A DNA stretch of 64,000 bases from Chondrosia reniformis (GCA_947172415.1 OX359191.1:6634001-6698000); one strand, 5' to 3'. Positions 36,445-50,737 are shown, counted from the stretch's first letter. Notes: generated from the letters alone by a model not told the origin. A program made the numbers and translations.

Positions 36445-38226
36445 TCAAGCTTGCTTTAGCAGGATACTGTCTATTCTGAAGTACAGGCAGTCCTCTTGCA
36501 AATAGGACGTGCCTTCTTTAGTCTTAAGTGCTTTATTAGATATAAAATTTCCTGATCCTCTTCCGCTTTTTGCTCTATTTGCTTTTGTAACTCGGCCACT
36601 TGATTCAATAGGTGTAGCTTCACCAAAGACTATCTTATCCGTGTGGTGATTGTTGTTCTGAAGCTGGTTCAGTAAGCTGACCACAACTGTGCCTCTGAAG
36701 GGCCAATTAAGCTTGGCATCGTTCTCACCTTTCATCAAGTAAATGAACACTGAAACATGTGTTCCCTTAAATGTGCCATGTCCACCAGGAAGAATATTGA
36801 GACACATTTTATATCCTCTATAGTGTGAGTAGAATGGCTCACTATACCAGTCAGCATTTGTCATTCTCTTTTCCATGTGCTGGGTTAGCTTGATGATGTA
36901 AGGAGGTTGGTAGGTGAGTGGAACGCTAAGCCAAGGTTGTTGCAGTGTGTCACTAGCTGGCTGTATGTCAATGTTGTCAATTCTGAAGTAGAGATGATTA
37001 TTTTGCAAAAAACAGCATTTCTGCTCTTCTCTGTGGGTTAGCTCAGAATGGGGAATGAATGTTTGGTGTCCAAAACCTGATTCTCTTTCAACTTCTTGAA
37101 CACGGCCACTGATATTGGGACTTTCATCATCAAATACAATTGATTTTCTATGATGTCTTTCTGGCCAAAGTTGATTCAGCAAGCTGACCGTGATTGTTCC
37201 TCTGAAAGGCCAAATCAGATTGTCATCATTTTCCCCTCTCATCAAACAGAAGAAAACTGATACATGTGAACCTTTGCCAGCACCACATCCATTAATGTAG
37301 ACATTCATTCGGAATTTGTAGCCACCAGCATGAGAATAAAGTGGGTTGCTAAACCATTCAGCTGTACTATTCTTGAATTCATCAACATTACCTATCTTTA
37401 TTATAGTAGGAGGCAGCGGATATTGCGATGGCGTGGTAGAGAGCCATGGAGAAAGGGGCGGGGCTACGGATTGCCCAGTGAGACACATTTGAGTAAGTAT
37501 GACAGCCATCTTGTTTACACTGCTCATGCACATGTTCAGGTGACTGTCTTTCTCCTCTTTCATATGCTTATCAAGGTCTTTCCGTTTCATGACTTCTGTA
37601 CACCCAATCTGTGCATATTCACAAGCAACCACTTCCTCTTGGCAGGTTGCTAGGTGAGCCTTTATGCCACTTCGCTTAATAGATAGCCTACACCCAGCTG
37701 GACATGAGATTGGAAAGTTGCTGCACACAGTGTAATGAGAAGTTACTATTAAGTCAAATACACCTTGTTTCTTACAATGAGGGCAGTTGAATGATCGCAG
37801 TTCACACTCTTCTTCAGTGTGATATTTCACTTTTTCCATCTGTAATAGTTTGCCACACTTCAAAGGGCAGGCTGTGAGCTTAAAAGGACAATTCTTTGTA
37901 TTATGATCCTCACAGTTTCCAAGTTCTCCCTGCCCCTTGCATCCTTTCTGGCTGTTTAAACACTTGACTTTCAAATTTCTAATCTGTCTAGCAGTGCGAT
38001 TATCAGCAAAGATTTGACATTCAGACCTGCAAACTGGACAGTGATCCTTCACTTTGATGCACCCAGCACAGAACACATGACCACACGGACTAGTCTGTTG
38101 AGCCTCGTGAACTAACTCCAAACAAATGGGGCATTTGAAGTCTTCCAACACTCCTGGATCCTTCAGCAGGAAGATGTACTCCTGGTCAGCATAACAGGCC
38201 TTATATTCTTCAAACTGCTTGGACAT
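36445..38226 (-). CDS. TRAF-like RING / zinc-finger / tandem MATH protein, copy D
   Basis: 593 residues, same length as copy B and the same short MATH linker without SEASSVQ. RING ligands are complete (context LEDFKCPIC, where other copies have LEDLKCPIC). In the first zinc-finger region the usual GCKWQGELG reads GCKGQGELG, replacing a conserved tryptophan next to a zinc ligand. Both MATH domains are intact (GGYKFRMNVYINGCGAG; ends SILLKQA). 5' flank of the B/D/G class. PTGR1 copy 2 follows on the same strand. Confidence 0.9.
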   Translation of the reverse strand: MSKQFEEYKACYADQEYIFLLKDPGVLEDFKCPICLELVHEAQQTSPCGHVFCAGCIKVKDHCPVCRSECQIFADNRTARQIRNLKVKCLNSQKGCKGQGELGNCEDHNTKNCPFKLTACPLKCGKLLQMEKVKYHTEEECELRSFNCPHCKKQGVFDLIVTSHYTVCSNFPISCPAGCRLSIKRSGIKAHLATCQEEVVACEYAQIGCTEVMKRKDLDKHMKEEKDSHLNMCMSSVNKMAVILTQMCLTGQSVAPPLSPWLSTTPSQYPLPPTIIKIGNVDEFKNSTAEWFSNPLYSHAGGYKFRMNVYINGCGAGKGSHVSVFFCLMRGENDDNLIWPFRGTITVSLLNQLWPERHHRKSIVFDDESPNISGRVQEVERESGFGHQTFIPHSELTHREEQKCCFLQNNHLYFRIDNIDIQPASDTLQQPWLSVPLTYQPPYIIKLTQHMEKRMTNADWYSEPFYSHYRGYKMCLNILPGGHGTFKGTHVSVFIYLMKGENDAKLNWPFRGTVVVSLLNQLQNNNHHTDKIVFGEATPIESSGRVTKANRAKSGRGSGNFISNKALKTKEGTSYLQEDCLYFRIDSILLKQA

Positions 38227-38729
38227 AGTGATTACCGTAAAACTAAAAGATAAAATATAGTCCCTTTGTAACCTTTTGAAAAAAGGGCGTTTTTGTTATT
38301 ACTGGCAGGATCGTGCCACTTGTATATACATAATGAAAGTTAATGACATTCATACACTCTATGAATATAATTATGAATTCCAAGAACAAAACATGGCTTT
38401 CTGTCAATGAGAGAGGTAATCAAGGTGAGGTATGACTTCATTAATTTGCTACTTCTACCAATGTTTCAACATTAAAACTATATAGTAAAATTTAGTCTTC
38501 AGCACCTACATATGTATGTACGTACAGTAGGTGTACATAAGTCTAATTCTTGTGAAAAAATCTATAATCACAACATAAGTATACACTAAAACAGTGTACT
38601 GTATGCATGTCAGCTTTTACATTTATACATTCCTTTATACTTTCATATAAACAAAATGCTATTTCTTTATAAATTCATTTACATTCCTAATTTAGTTTCA
38701 GTTGACTCGACAGTTTGCTACGTATGTAT
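38227..38729. other. Intergenic between TRAF D and PTGR1 copy 2
   Basis: Counterpart of 17660..18156. No coding sequence was seen. Confidence 0.6.
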
Positions 38730-42165
<3,436 letters not shown>

Positions 42166-42391
42166 TTCCTAAGCTATATATCGTAGCACAGGTCATGTGC
42201 AAATGGCGCTGTAGGAGTAATAATATGTGGGCCCCTCGAGTATTTGGCCCGGGGGAGCTAAGCATTAACGATTTACGGCAATATACGATAATTAGGGGCA
42301 TGATAATTGCAACAGTAATAGAAGTTATTAATCTAAGTTCTGTCACACAAGTGGTTTTGTCAAGCAAAAACTAAAAATTAATTCTAGACCT
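42166..42391. other. PTGR1 copy 2 promoter region / TRAF E 3' flank
   Basis: Counterpart of 21630..21876, with a small deletion near 42255. No exon was seen. Confidence 0.5.
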
Positions 42392-44215
42392 TCACCAATC
42401 TTGCTTTAGAAGGATACTGTCTATTCTGAAGTAGAGGCAATTCTCTTGCAAATAGGATGTGCCTTCTTCAGCCTTATGTGCATTATTAGATATGAAATTT
42501 CCTGATCCTCTCCCATTTTCTGCTCTATTTGCTTTTGTAACTCGGCCACTTGATTCAATAGGTGTAACTTCACTAAAGACTATCTTCTGTGTGTGGTGGT
42601 TGTCATTCTGAAGCTGGTTCAGTAAGCTGACCACAACTGTGCCTCTGAAGGGCCAATTAAGCTTGGCATCGTTCTCACCTTTCATCAAGTAAATGTACAC
42701 CGAAACATGTGTTCCCTTAAATGTGCCATGTCCACCAGGAAGAATATTGAGACACATTTTATATCCTCTATAGTGTGAGTAGAATGGCTCACTATACCAG
42801 TCAGCATTTGTCATTCTCTTTTCCATGTGCTGAGTTAGCTTGATGATGTAAGGAGGTTGGTAGGTGAGTGGAACGCTAAGCCAAGGTCGCTGCAGTGTGT
42901 CCTGCACTGAGCTGGCTTCACTGGTGGTCCAATTACGGAAATCTCCTGGCTGTATGTCAATGTTGTCAATTCTGAAGTAGAGATGATTATTTTGCAAAAA
43001 ACAGCATTTCTGCTCTTCTCTGTGGGTTAGTTCAGAATGGGAAATGAATGTTTGGTGTCCAAAACCTGATTCTCTTTCAACTTCTTGAACACGGCCACTG
43101 ATATTGGGATTTTCATCATCAAAGACAATTGATTTTCTATGATGTCTTTCTGGCCAAAGTTGATTCAGCAAGCTGACTGTGATTGTTCCTCTGAAAGGCC
43201 AAGTCAGATTGTCATCATTTTCCCCTCTCATCAAACAGAAGAAAACTGATAAATGTGAACCATCACCAGCACCATTTCCATTTATGTAGACATTCATTCG
43301 GAATTTGTATCCCCCAGCATGAGAATAAAGTGGGTTGCTAAACCATTCAGCTTTACTCTTCTTCAATTCATCAACATTATCTATCTTTATTATAGTAGGA
43401 GGCAGCGGATATTGCGATGGCGTGGTAGAGAGCCATGGAGTAAGGGGCAGGGCTACTGATTGCCCAGTGAGACACATTTGAGTAAGTATGACAGCCATCT
43501 TGTTTACACTGCTCATGCACATGTTCAGGTGACTGTCTTTATCCTCTTTCATATGCTTCGTAAGGCCTTTCCGTTTCATGACTGTTGTACACCCAATCTG
43601 TGCATACTCACAAGCAACCAATTCCTCCTGGCAGGTTGCTAGGTGAGCTTTTATGCCACTTCGCTTAATAGATAGCCTACACCCAGCTGGACATGAGATT
43701 GGAAAGTTGCTGCACACAGTGTAATGAGAAGATACTATTAAGTCAAATACACCTTGTTTCTTACAATGAGGGCAGTTAAATGATCGCAGTTTACACTCTT
43801 CTTCAGTGTGCTTTTTCACTTTTTGCTTCTGTAATAGTTTGCCACACTTCAAAGGGCAGGCTGTGGTCTGAAAAGGACATTTCTTTGTCTTATGATCCTC
43901 ACAATTTCCAAGTTCTCCCTGCCACTTGCATCCTCTCTGGCTGTTTAAACACTTGACTTTCAAATTTCTAATCTGTCTAGCAGTGCGATTATCAGCAAAG
44001 ATTTGACATTCAGACCTGCAAACTGGACAGTGATCCTTCACTTTGATGCACCCAGCACAGAACACATGACCACACGGACTAGTCTGTTGAGCCTCGTGAA
44101 CTAATTCCAAACAAATGGGGCATTTGAGGTCTTCCAACACTCCTGGATCCTTCAGCAGGAAAATATACTCCTGGTCAGTATAACAGGCCTTATATTCTTC
44201 AAACTGCTTGGACAT
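42392..44215 (-). CDS. TRAF-like RING / zinc-finger / tandem MATH protein, copy E
   Basis: 607 residues from MSKQFEE (an in-frame ATG 19 codons upstream, 44270..44272, as in C and F). RING and finger ligands are intact. Unlike every other copy, the linker after MATH1 has about seven extra residues: the sequence reads IQPGDFRNWTTSEASS where others read IQPASEASS, from a 21-nt insertion near 42926-42946. Finger region contains KKHTEEECKLRSFNC. Ends SILLKQDW. Closest to copy F in the N-terminal half. Confidence 0.9.
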   Translation of the reverse strand: MSKQFEEYKACYTDQEYIFLLKDPGVLEDLKCPICLELVHEAQQTSPCGHVFCAGCIKVKDHCPVCRSECQIFADNRTARQIRNLKVKCLNSQRGCKWQGELGNCEDHKTKKCPFQTTACPLKCGKLLQKQKVKKHTEEECKLRSFNCPHCKKQGVFDLIVSSHYTVCSNFPISCPAGCRLSIKRSGIKAHLATCQEELVACEYAQIGCTTVMKRKGLTKHMKEDKDSHLNMCMSSVNKMAVILTQMCLTGQSVALPLTPWLSTTPSQYPLPPTIIKIDNVDELKKSKAEWFSNPLYSHAGGYKFRMNVYINGNGAGDGSHLSVFFCLMRGENDDNLTWPFRGTITVSLLNQLWPERHHRKSIVFDDENPNISGRVQEVERESGFGHQTFISHSELTHREEQKCCFLQNNHLYFRIDNIDIQPGDFRNWTTSEASSVQDTLQRPWLSVPLTYQPPYIIKLTQHMEKRMTNADWYSEPFYSHYRGYKMCLNILPGGHGTFKGTHVSVYIYLMKGENDAKLNWPFRGTVVVSLLNQLQNDNHHTQKIVFSEVTPIESSGRVTKANRAENGRGSGNFISNNAHKAEEGTSYLQENCLYFRIDSILLKQDW

Positions 44216-44272
44216 ATTGATTACAGTACAACCAAGATAAGTAATAGCCCCTTTGTGGGTTATCAAGGACAC

Positions 44273-44890
44273 TTCCTTAACAATGAAAAAGCTATATAGG
44301 AATTACAAAATCTAAACCACTGGAATGCAGCTTTGTTTATACAGTCATTGTAGATATATATATTTGCACAAGAACTGCATCAAATAATATACAGTATATA
44401 TAACTATGTAAAGGTTGCAATATTAATATAATTATAATGTGCAGATAATATTATACACCTGTATGTATACCTTTTTGGATCATCCCTGTATAGTGAACAT
44501 ACGTATATAGTTAAGAGTATATATTCTAGTTGCACCTAATGAAGTTATGTCCATACATATATACACTGTACATCATATTGTGGTAGATAATTATTAGAGT
44601 GTCAGAATTACTTATTGAATGGGTTTGAACGTTTTGACCCTTCATCAGGTCTTCATCAGCAATCACCAAAATAATTATCAATGCCAATAATCACAACAGC
44701 TATCCCTTATCGTTACACATACTCAATATTGAACGGACAAAACTGACTGATAAAGTCCTCCTATTAGCATGTATCTCACAACTACACTACAATTCCTACA
44801 CTAGTTACTACACTAGTAAACTACAATAGTTTAAGGTATGTAGGCCTCTCAAATGCCACAAACCACAATATAAACTTTCGTCTGGTGAGG
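44273..44890. other. Intergenic, hammerhead-like remnant
   Basis: The first part matches 23737-23980. Near 44605-44665 the minus strand reads CTGATGA-A-GACC-loop-GGTC-AAAACG, a hammerhead-like core in which the GAAA box has become AAAA. No gene was seen. Confidence 0.45.
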
Positions 44891-44891
44891 A

Positions 44892-45038
44892 CTAACTTGC
44901 TATTGTTTCGTTGAAAACAATGTACTCATCTATTCCACAATCATCATCATCAATCCAGGTTTCAAAATCAACTTCCAACATCAGATCAGCATAGGGATTG
45001 ATGTCCGGATCAGACAGCTTGCTCAAGGCATCTACAGC
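44892..45038 (-). CDS. C-terminal exon of an unrecognised acidic protein
   Basis: After an acceptor (GATGCCAG) the minus strand encodes 48 residues, AVDALSKLSDPDINPYADLM then an acidic stretch and EYIVFNETIAS, with a stop at 44892..44894. The fullest of three copies in the window; those in units 2 and 3 are cut after MLEVDFE. A matching donor lies near 45588..45590 after LQKLKEK in the right phase, but that upstream exon has an in-frame TAA (45644..45646), so the gene is probably broken here. Family not recognised. Confidence 0.4.
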   Translation of the reverse strand, partial: AVDALSKLSDPDINPYADLMLEVDFETWIDDDDCGIDEYIVFNETIAS

Positions 45039-45348
45039 CTGGCATCAGAGAGATGACGGTAATATTTCAATGTCAGAATAATATATTAGTTTAGGAAAAT
45101 ACAAGAAACTCAGTCACTGAGGAAGACTCTAAGGGTTGAAACATTCAACTTCTAAAAAATCATTACTAACTGCATCTCTATAGGCGCACTCAAAGTTCAA
45201 AAGATGAACTACTCAAAAGGTAATTAGAATTGATATTTCAAAGAGTATTTTTTACTAGTTACGTAAAACCACTAAATCATGTTTTGCATGTGCATGTGTG
45301 CCAAGGATTCACAGAAGATCAAGATAAAGAAAAAGACAAAGACTCCCA

Positions 45349-45394
45349 GGATCACTGATGAAGGGTGGAATTCCCAGAAACGGCTGTCTGACCC
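45349..45394 (+). ncRNA. Hammerhead ribozyme, type I (unit 3, intergenic)
   Basis: GGATCA, CTGATGA (45355..45361), short stem II with GGAATTCC in place of the longer loop, GAAA, a C-G and A-U stem III (ACGGCTGT), cleavage GTC (C at 45388), TGACCC. This insertion site is not shared with other units, which supports independent mobility. Repeat sequence continues to about 45535. Confidence 0.6.
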
Positions 45395-45590
45395 AGTGAA
45401 GAAGAAGATGAAAGAAGGGAAAAGAAGGAAGAAAAGACTCCTGTATCTTCATTCAAAGCTCTCTTCAGGTTTAGTTCCCCTATAGGCTCTTTTACAGAAT
45501 AGGCATATAGCATGTAGGAAAATGGTATCTTAGATTTTTCATGTACGTAGATAATTGTTTTTGTATATTTTAGCTCTATATGTACGTACC

Positions 45591-45680
45591 TTTTCCTTTA
45601 ATTTTTGCAGATCAATGTCTCCTTTCTCTTCCTCTAATTCATCTTACTCAGAATCCTCTTCCTCTCTAGCCAAATGGATT
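45591..45680 (-). pseudogene. Possible penultimate exon of the unrecognised acidic gene
   Basis: Minus-strand frame LEEEKGDIDLQKLKEK ends in AAAAG|GTACGT, in phase with the exon at 44892..45038. Further upstream it has EEEDSE followed by TAA. Acidic, coiled-coil-like. Low-complexity composition makes this weak. Confidence 0.25.
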
Positions 45681-45769
45681 TGCAAATGATCACACATGAA
45701 CACACAAAAACAACACAAAACCACAGACACATACATACATACGTAAATGTATAAATACAGAGGAGTACA

Positions 45770-46175
45770 CATATGTTAGTATAGGGTAGATAGAGAGTGG
45801 ATACAGAGTACACATACGTATGTTAGTATGGGGTAGATAGAGAGTAGATATAGGGTACACATATGTAAGTATGGGGTAGATAGAGAGTAGATATAGGGTA
45901 CACATATGTAAGTATGGGGTAGATAGAGAGTAGATATAGGGTACACATATGTAAGTATGGGGTAGATAGAGAGTACGTAGATATAGGGTACACATATGTA
46001 AGTATGGGGTAGATAGAGAGTACGTAGATATAGGGTACACATATGTAAGTATGGGGTAGATAGAGAGTAGATATAGGGTACACATATGTAAGTATGGGGT
46101 AGTAGAGAGTAGATATAGGGTACACATATGTAAGTATGGGGTAGATAGAGAGTAGATATAGGGTACACATATGTT
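45770..46175. repeat. 43-bp minisatellite, about nine copies
   Basis: Tandem units of GTAGATATAGGGTACACATA plus TGTAAGTATGGGGTAGATAGAGA, period 43 bp, with two units expanded by ACGT. All three reverse frames are open only because of the repeat composition. Found only here in the window. Confidence 0.9.
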
Positions 46176-46189
46176 AGGTCCCATTAAGT

Positions 46190-46430
46190 AATAATAATAA
46201 ACTAATCAGGACATAACTAGCACTACTCAACTATTAACATGGAAGGAAATACCCACTTTAAATTTAATTCCCACTTTAAATTTAATTTCAGGGAGATATA
46301 CCACTTCCGTGAAGAACTCTCCATCTTTTAGAGGAGGTAGCTCTTCTTCTTCGATTCTGCAATCGTCTCTTACCAAGAAGCGGGATAGTATACATACCAT
46401 TTCCTAAGCTATATACCGTAGATACTCCAA
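46190..46430 (-). pseudogene. PTGR1 remnant between TRAF E and F
   Basis: Pieces of PTGR1 in collapsed order: intron sequence (CCCACTTTAAATTTAATT), then half of exon 2 (minus strand, [16 protein letters not shown], 46294..46367), then the sequence around exon 1 with its ATG at 46398..46400. The rest of the gene is gone. It marks where an extra TRAF copy was created in unit 3. Confidence 0.8.
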
Positions 46431-46644
46431 CAGGTCATGTGCAAATGGCGCTGTAGGCGTAATTATAATATGTGGGCCCCTTGAGAATTTGGCCCCAGGG
46501 GGGCTAATTTACCAAAATGGCCCCCCTGGCAAAAGCATTAGCGATCACGATCGTGGCAATATACGATAATTATGGGCATGATAATTACAATAGTTATAGA
46601 AGTTGTTAATCTAAGTTCTGCCACACAAGTGGTTTTGTCAAGCA

Positions 46645-46680
46645 ATTAATTCTAGACCTTCACCAATCTTGCTTTAGCAA
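46645..46680 (-). pseudogene. 3' stub of a TRAF-like gene
   Basis: Matches the last codons and 3' flank of TRAF C/E (minus strand, ending at TGCTAAAGC) and then switches to the flank found outside copies B/D/G. This is a recombination scar just left of copy F. Confidence 0.6.
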
Positions 46681-46839
46681 AACATTATAATCACAGCAAT
46701 ACAATAATTATATATAATTGCAACAGTAATAGCAGCATATGATAACAGTATAAACTAAACTAAGTTCTGCCACAGAATTCGAAGTGGCTTTGTCAAGTAA
46801 AAACTAAAAATTAATTCTAGACCTTCACTAGTATGTTGA

Positions 46840-48633
46840 TCAATCTTGCTTTAGCAGGATACTGTCTATTCTGAAGTAGAGGCAGTCCTCTTGCAAATAG
46901 GATGTGCCTTCTTCAGCCTTAAGTGCATTGTTAGATATAAAATTTCCTGATCCTCTTCCGCTTTCTGCTCTATTTGTTTTTGTAACTCGGCCACTTGATT
47001 CAATAGGTGTAGCCTTACTAAAGACTATCTTCTGTGTGTGGTGATTGTCATTCTGAAGCTGGTTCAGTAAGCTGACCACAACTGTGCCTCTGAAGGGCCA
47101 ATTAAGCTTGGCATCGTTCTCACCTTTCATCAAGGAAATGTACAACGAAACATGTGTTCCCTTAAATGTGCCATGTCCACCAGGAAGAATATTGAGACAC
47201 ATTTTGTATCCTCTATAGTGTGAGTAGAATGGCTCACTATACCAGTCAGCATTTGCCATTCTCTTTTCCATGTGCTGGGTTAGCTTGATGATGTAAGGAG
47301 GTTGATAGGTGAGTGGAACGCTAAGCCAAGGTCGCTGCAGTGTGTCCTGCACTGAGCTGGCTTCACTGGCTGGCTGTATGTCAATGTTGTCAATTCTGAA
47401 GTAGAGATGATTATTTTGCAAAAAACAGCATTTCTGCTCTTCTCTGTGGGTTAGCTCAGAATGGGGAATGAATTTTTGGTGTCCAAGACCTGACTTTCGT
47501 TTAACTTCTTGAACACGGCTACAGATGTTTTCATCATCAAATACAATTAATTTTCTATAATGTCTTTCTGACCCAAGTTGATTCAGCAAGCTGACCATGA
47601 TTGTTCCTCTGAAAGGCCAAGTCAGATTGTCATCATTTTCCCCTCTCATTAAACAGAAGAAAACTGATACATGTGAATCTTTGCCAGCACCATATCCATT
47701 TATGTAGACATTCATTCGGAACTTGTAGCCCCCAGTATGAGAATAAAGTGGGTTGCTATACCAATTGACTTTACGTTTCTTGAATTCATCAACATTATCT
47801 ATCTTTATTATAGTAGGAGGCAGCGGATATTGCGATGGCGTGGTAGAGAGCCATGGAGTAAGGGGCAGGGCTACTGATTGCCCAGTGAGACACATTTGAG
47901 TAAGTATGACAGCCATCTTGTTTACACTGCTCATGCACATGTTCAGGTGACTGTCTTTATCCTCTTTCATATGCTTATCAAGGTCTTTCCGTTTCATGAC
48001 TGTTGTACACCCAATCTGTGCATACTCACAAGCAACCAATTCCTCCTGGCAGGTTGTTAGGTGAGCCTTTATGCCACTTCGCTTAATAGATAGCCTACAC
48101 CCAGCTGGACATGAGATTGGAAAGTTGCTGCACACAGTGTAATGAGAAGTTACTATTAAGTCAAATACACCTTGTTTCTTACAATGAGGGCAGTTGAATG
48201 ATCGCAGTTCACACTCTTCTTCAGTGTGATATTTCACTTTTTGTTTCTGTAATAGTTTGCCACACTTCAAAGGGCAAGCTGTGGTCTGAAAAGGACATTT
48301 CTTTGTCTTATGATCCTCACAATTTCCAAGTTCTCCCTGCCACTTGCATCCTTTCTGGCTGTTTAAACACTTGACTTTCAAATTTCTAATCTGTCTAGCA
48401 GTGCGATTATCAGCAAAGATTTGACATTCAGACCTGCAAACTGGACAGTGATCCTTCACTTTGATGCACCCAGCACAGAACACATGACCACACGGACTAG
48501 TCTGTTGAGCCTCGTGAACTAACTCCAAACAAATGGGGCATTTGAGGTCTTCCAACACTCCTGGATCCTTCAGCAGGAAAATATACTCCTGGTCAGTATA
48601 ACAGGCCTTATATTCTTCAAACTGCTTGGACAT
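46840..48633 (-). CDS. TRAF-like RING / zinc-finger / tandem MATH protein, copy F
   Basis: 597 residues from MSKQFEE (in-frame upstream ATG at 48688..48690). All domains are present. MATH1 is the most diverged of the family: NQLGSERHYRKLIVFDDENI replaces the usual NQLWPERHHRK and a PNISG stretch is shortened, and the following strand reads EVKRKSG. MATH2 has SLYISLMKGEND. Its left flank joins a PTGR1 remnant and a TRAF 3' stub, so it arose by unequal exchange within unit 3. Confidence 0.9.
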   Translation of the reverse strand: MSKQFEEYKACYTDQEYIFLLKDPGVLEDLKCPICLELVHEAQQTSPCGHVFCAGCIKVKDHCPVCRSECQIFADNRTARQIRNLKVKCLNSQKGCKWQGELGNCEDHKTKKCPFQTTACPLKCGKLLQKQKVKYHTEEECELRSFNCPHCKKQGVFDLIVTSHYTVCSNFPISCPAGCRLSIKRSGIKAHLTTCQEELVACEYAQIGCTTVMKRKDLDKHMKEDKDSHLNMCMSSVNKMAVILTQMCLTGQSVALPLTPWLSTTPSQYPLPPTIIKIDNVDEFKKRKVNWYSNPLYSHTGGYKFRMNVYINGYGAGKDSHVSVFFCLMRGENDDNLTWPFRGTIMVSLLNQLGSERHYRKLIVFDDENICSRVQEVKRKSGLGHQKFIPHSELTHREEQKCCFLQNNHLYFRIDNIDIQPASEASSVQDTLQRPWLSVPLTYQPPYIIKLTQHMEKRMANADWYSEPFYSHYRGYKMCLNILPGGHGTFKGTHVSLYISLMKGENDAKLNWPFRGTVVVSLLNQLQNDNHHTQKIVFSKATPIESSGRVTKTNRAESGRGSGNFISNNALKAEEGTSYLQEDCLYFRIDSILLKQD

Positions 48634-48690
48634 ATTGATTACAGTACAACCAAGATAAGTAATAGCCCCTTTGTGGGTTATCAAGGACAC

Positions 48691-50240
48691 TTCCTTAACA
48701 ATGAAAAAGCTATATAGGTATTACAAAATCTAAACCACTGGAATGCAGCTTTGTTTATACAGTCATTGTAGATATATTTGCACAAGAACTGCATCAAATA
48801 ATATACAGTATATATAACTATGTAAAGGTTGCAATATTAATATAATTATAATGTGCAGATAATATTATACACCTGTATGTATACCTTTTTGGATCATCCC
48901 TGTATAGTGAACATACGTATATAGTTAAAGGTATATATAGGAATACTGCAGTGCTTGCAAGAGTGATTAATAATATAAACCATGCATAATTATATACGTA
49001 TGTAGAAGTTCATTCTGTATTTCTAAATTAAAAATGTCTGTACATGTGGAATTTGTATATATAATATCAAACTGGTAACTGGTAAAAGGATTGAAACTAG
49101 AAAGTAATTCCTAGCTAATCATAATTCAGTACAGTGTAACCCGGATAATCCGCCAAACTGCCTAATCTGCCTGAGTTTGTATAGAACGAATTCATTTGCA
49201 TACTAGAAGTATCTATGTAATCCGCCAACCGCCGAATCCTCCATCCGCCATTATTTTCTCGCCTCAATTGCACATTTAAAGGTGTTTTCCACCTAATTAT
49301 TTGGTATTTTATTGATATTATAAATAAAGTTGAGAAAATGGCATATATTACATATAAAGTAAGAGAGACATACGTACAATAATATTCTTTTAATAATAAA
49401 AAGTATTTGTATTAAAGCATGCATATAATTACGTAGAAGTGAATATAAAGTCATTGATGGAAATTCGAGGGAGCTCCATTTCCAAATGAAAATGTCTGTG
49501 GAACTTGTACAATATCAAACTGGTAACCGCCACTTTCAGAGATATGTTTTGACTCTGATGCAACAACAAACAACATGAGAAATGATAAATAATCAGTACT
49601 AGTGAGAGCAGACTGGAATGCCATACAAGTATGTAGCAACATTGAGCCCAGAAGAGGAAGGTTTGGTCTGAAAGAAATATCTACTAGGAATTTTAGAAAA
49701 TGAATTAAGGATTAATAAACAATTACCAAGTGTACTAAAACTCTCAAATACATATTGTGGTAGATAATTATTTGAGTGTCTGCAACACCTACCTAATGAA
49801 GATTAGGTCTTCATCAGCAATCACCAAAATAATTATCAACGCCAATGATCATAACAGGTATCCCTTATCATTACATATACACAATATTGAATGGATAAAA
49901 CTGACTGATAAAGTCCTCCTATTAGCATGTATCTCACATGCAACTATACACTACAATTCCTACACTAATAGAATAAGGATTTCTTCTAACTGCATGCGTC
50001 GAACTTATCTTTGTAAAGGTTCATCTTTCGACTTTGGGAGCTTCTAGAGATGCAGTTTTTTCGATTCTTCTTTCTGCCAAACGTTTCGACCCTGGGGGTC
50101 TTCTTCAAGGGCGTCTCTAGTCGAAAGATGAACCTTTACAAAGATAATTCCTACACTAGTTACTACACTAGTAAACTACAATAGTTTAAGGTACGTAAGC
50201 CTCTCAAATGCCACAAACCACAATTATAAACTTTCGTCTG
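48691..50240. other. Repeat-rich intergenic region (unit 3)
   Basis: Counterpart of 23737-25590, with an internal deletion near 49080. Contains the pogo-like end (about 49131), a hammerhead-like remnant (49790-49815) and a foldback element. No gene was seen. Confidence 0.6.
50006..50144. mobile_element. Foldback element (unit 3 copy)
   Basis: Same element as 25366..25501. The outer ~25 nt of the arms (TTATCTTTGTAAAGGTTCAT and complement) remain paired; the inner part of the right arm is altered. Confidence 0.6.
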
Positions 50241-50247
50241 GTGAGGA

Positions 50248-50342
50248 CTAACTTGCTATTGTTTCGTTGAAAACAATGTACTCATCTATTCCACAATTAT
50301 CATCATCAATCCAGGTTTCAAAATCAACTTCCAACATCAGAT
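50248..50342 (-). pseudogene. Truncated C-terminal exon of the unrecognised gene (unit 3)
   Basis: Same truncated exon and same junction to eIF3m as in unit 2 (25596..25690), so the fusion predates the unit 2/3 duplication. Confidence 0.5.
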
Positions 50343-50737
50343 GCATGTTTTAATTTAATCCTCCTCATTTCTGTACAGATCTTGAAGGTATCTTTTTCTT
50401 CTCTGTTCTGCTTGATTCCCGTGGAGAAGGTCAGTGAGGTTGTGAATACATTTGCTGACCAAATTCTATCTGAAGAGACACAGAAAGACAAGAATGCTCC
50501 AATCAAAATCAAAATGTGAGTTTCCACTTCATCCACCTTACAATGTTTGGGTAGCTTTCCTTATATGGACAGACATACGTATTTCCATATTTGGTGTTGT
50601 GTCTTATAAAGGGTTTGTCATAAGGTCTTGTACCTCTCTACTGAACCAATGCATCCATTTATTGTATAAATAACCCCACGATTAAGAGAGATCTAAGGAT
50701 CTTGGGATTCAAAGAAGAACTGCCAGAAAGATTCCTA

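Noticed and set aside
45690..46184. Long minus-strand open frames rich in YPILTYV / STPYLHMC
   Set aside because: They are three frames of a 43-bp minisatellite; openness comes from the repeat composition, with no splice or start context.
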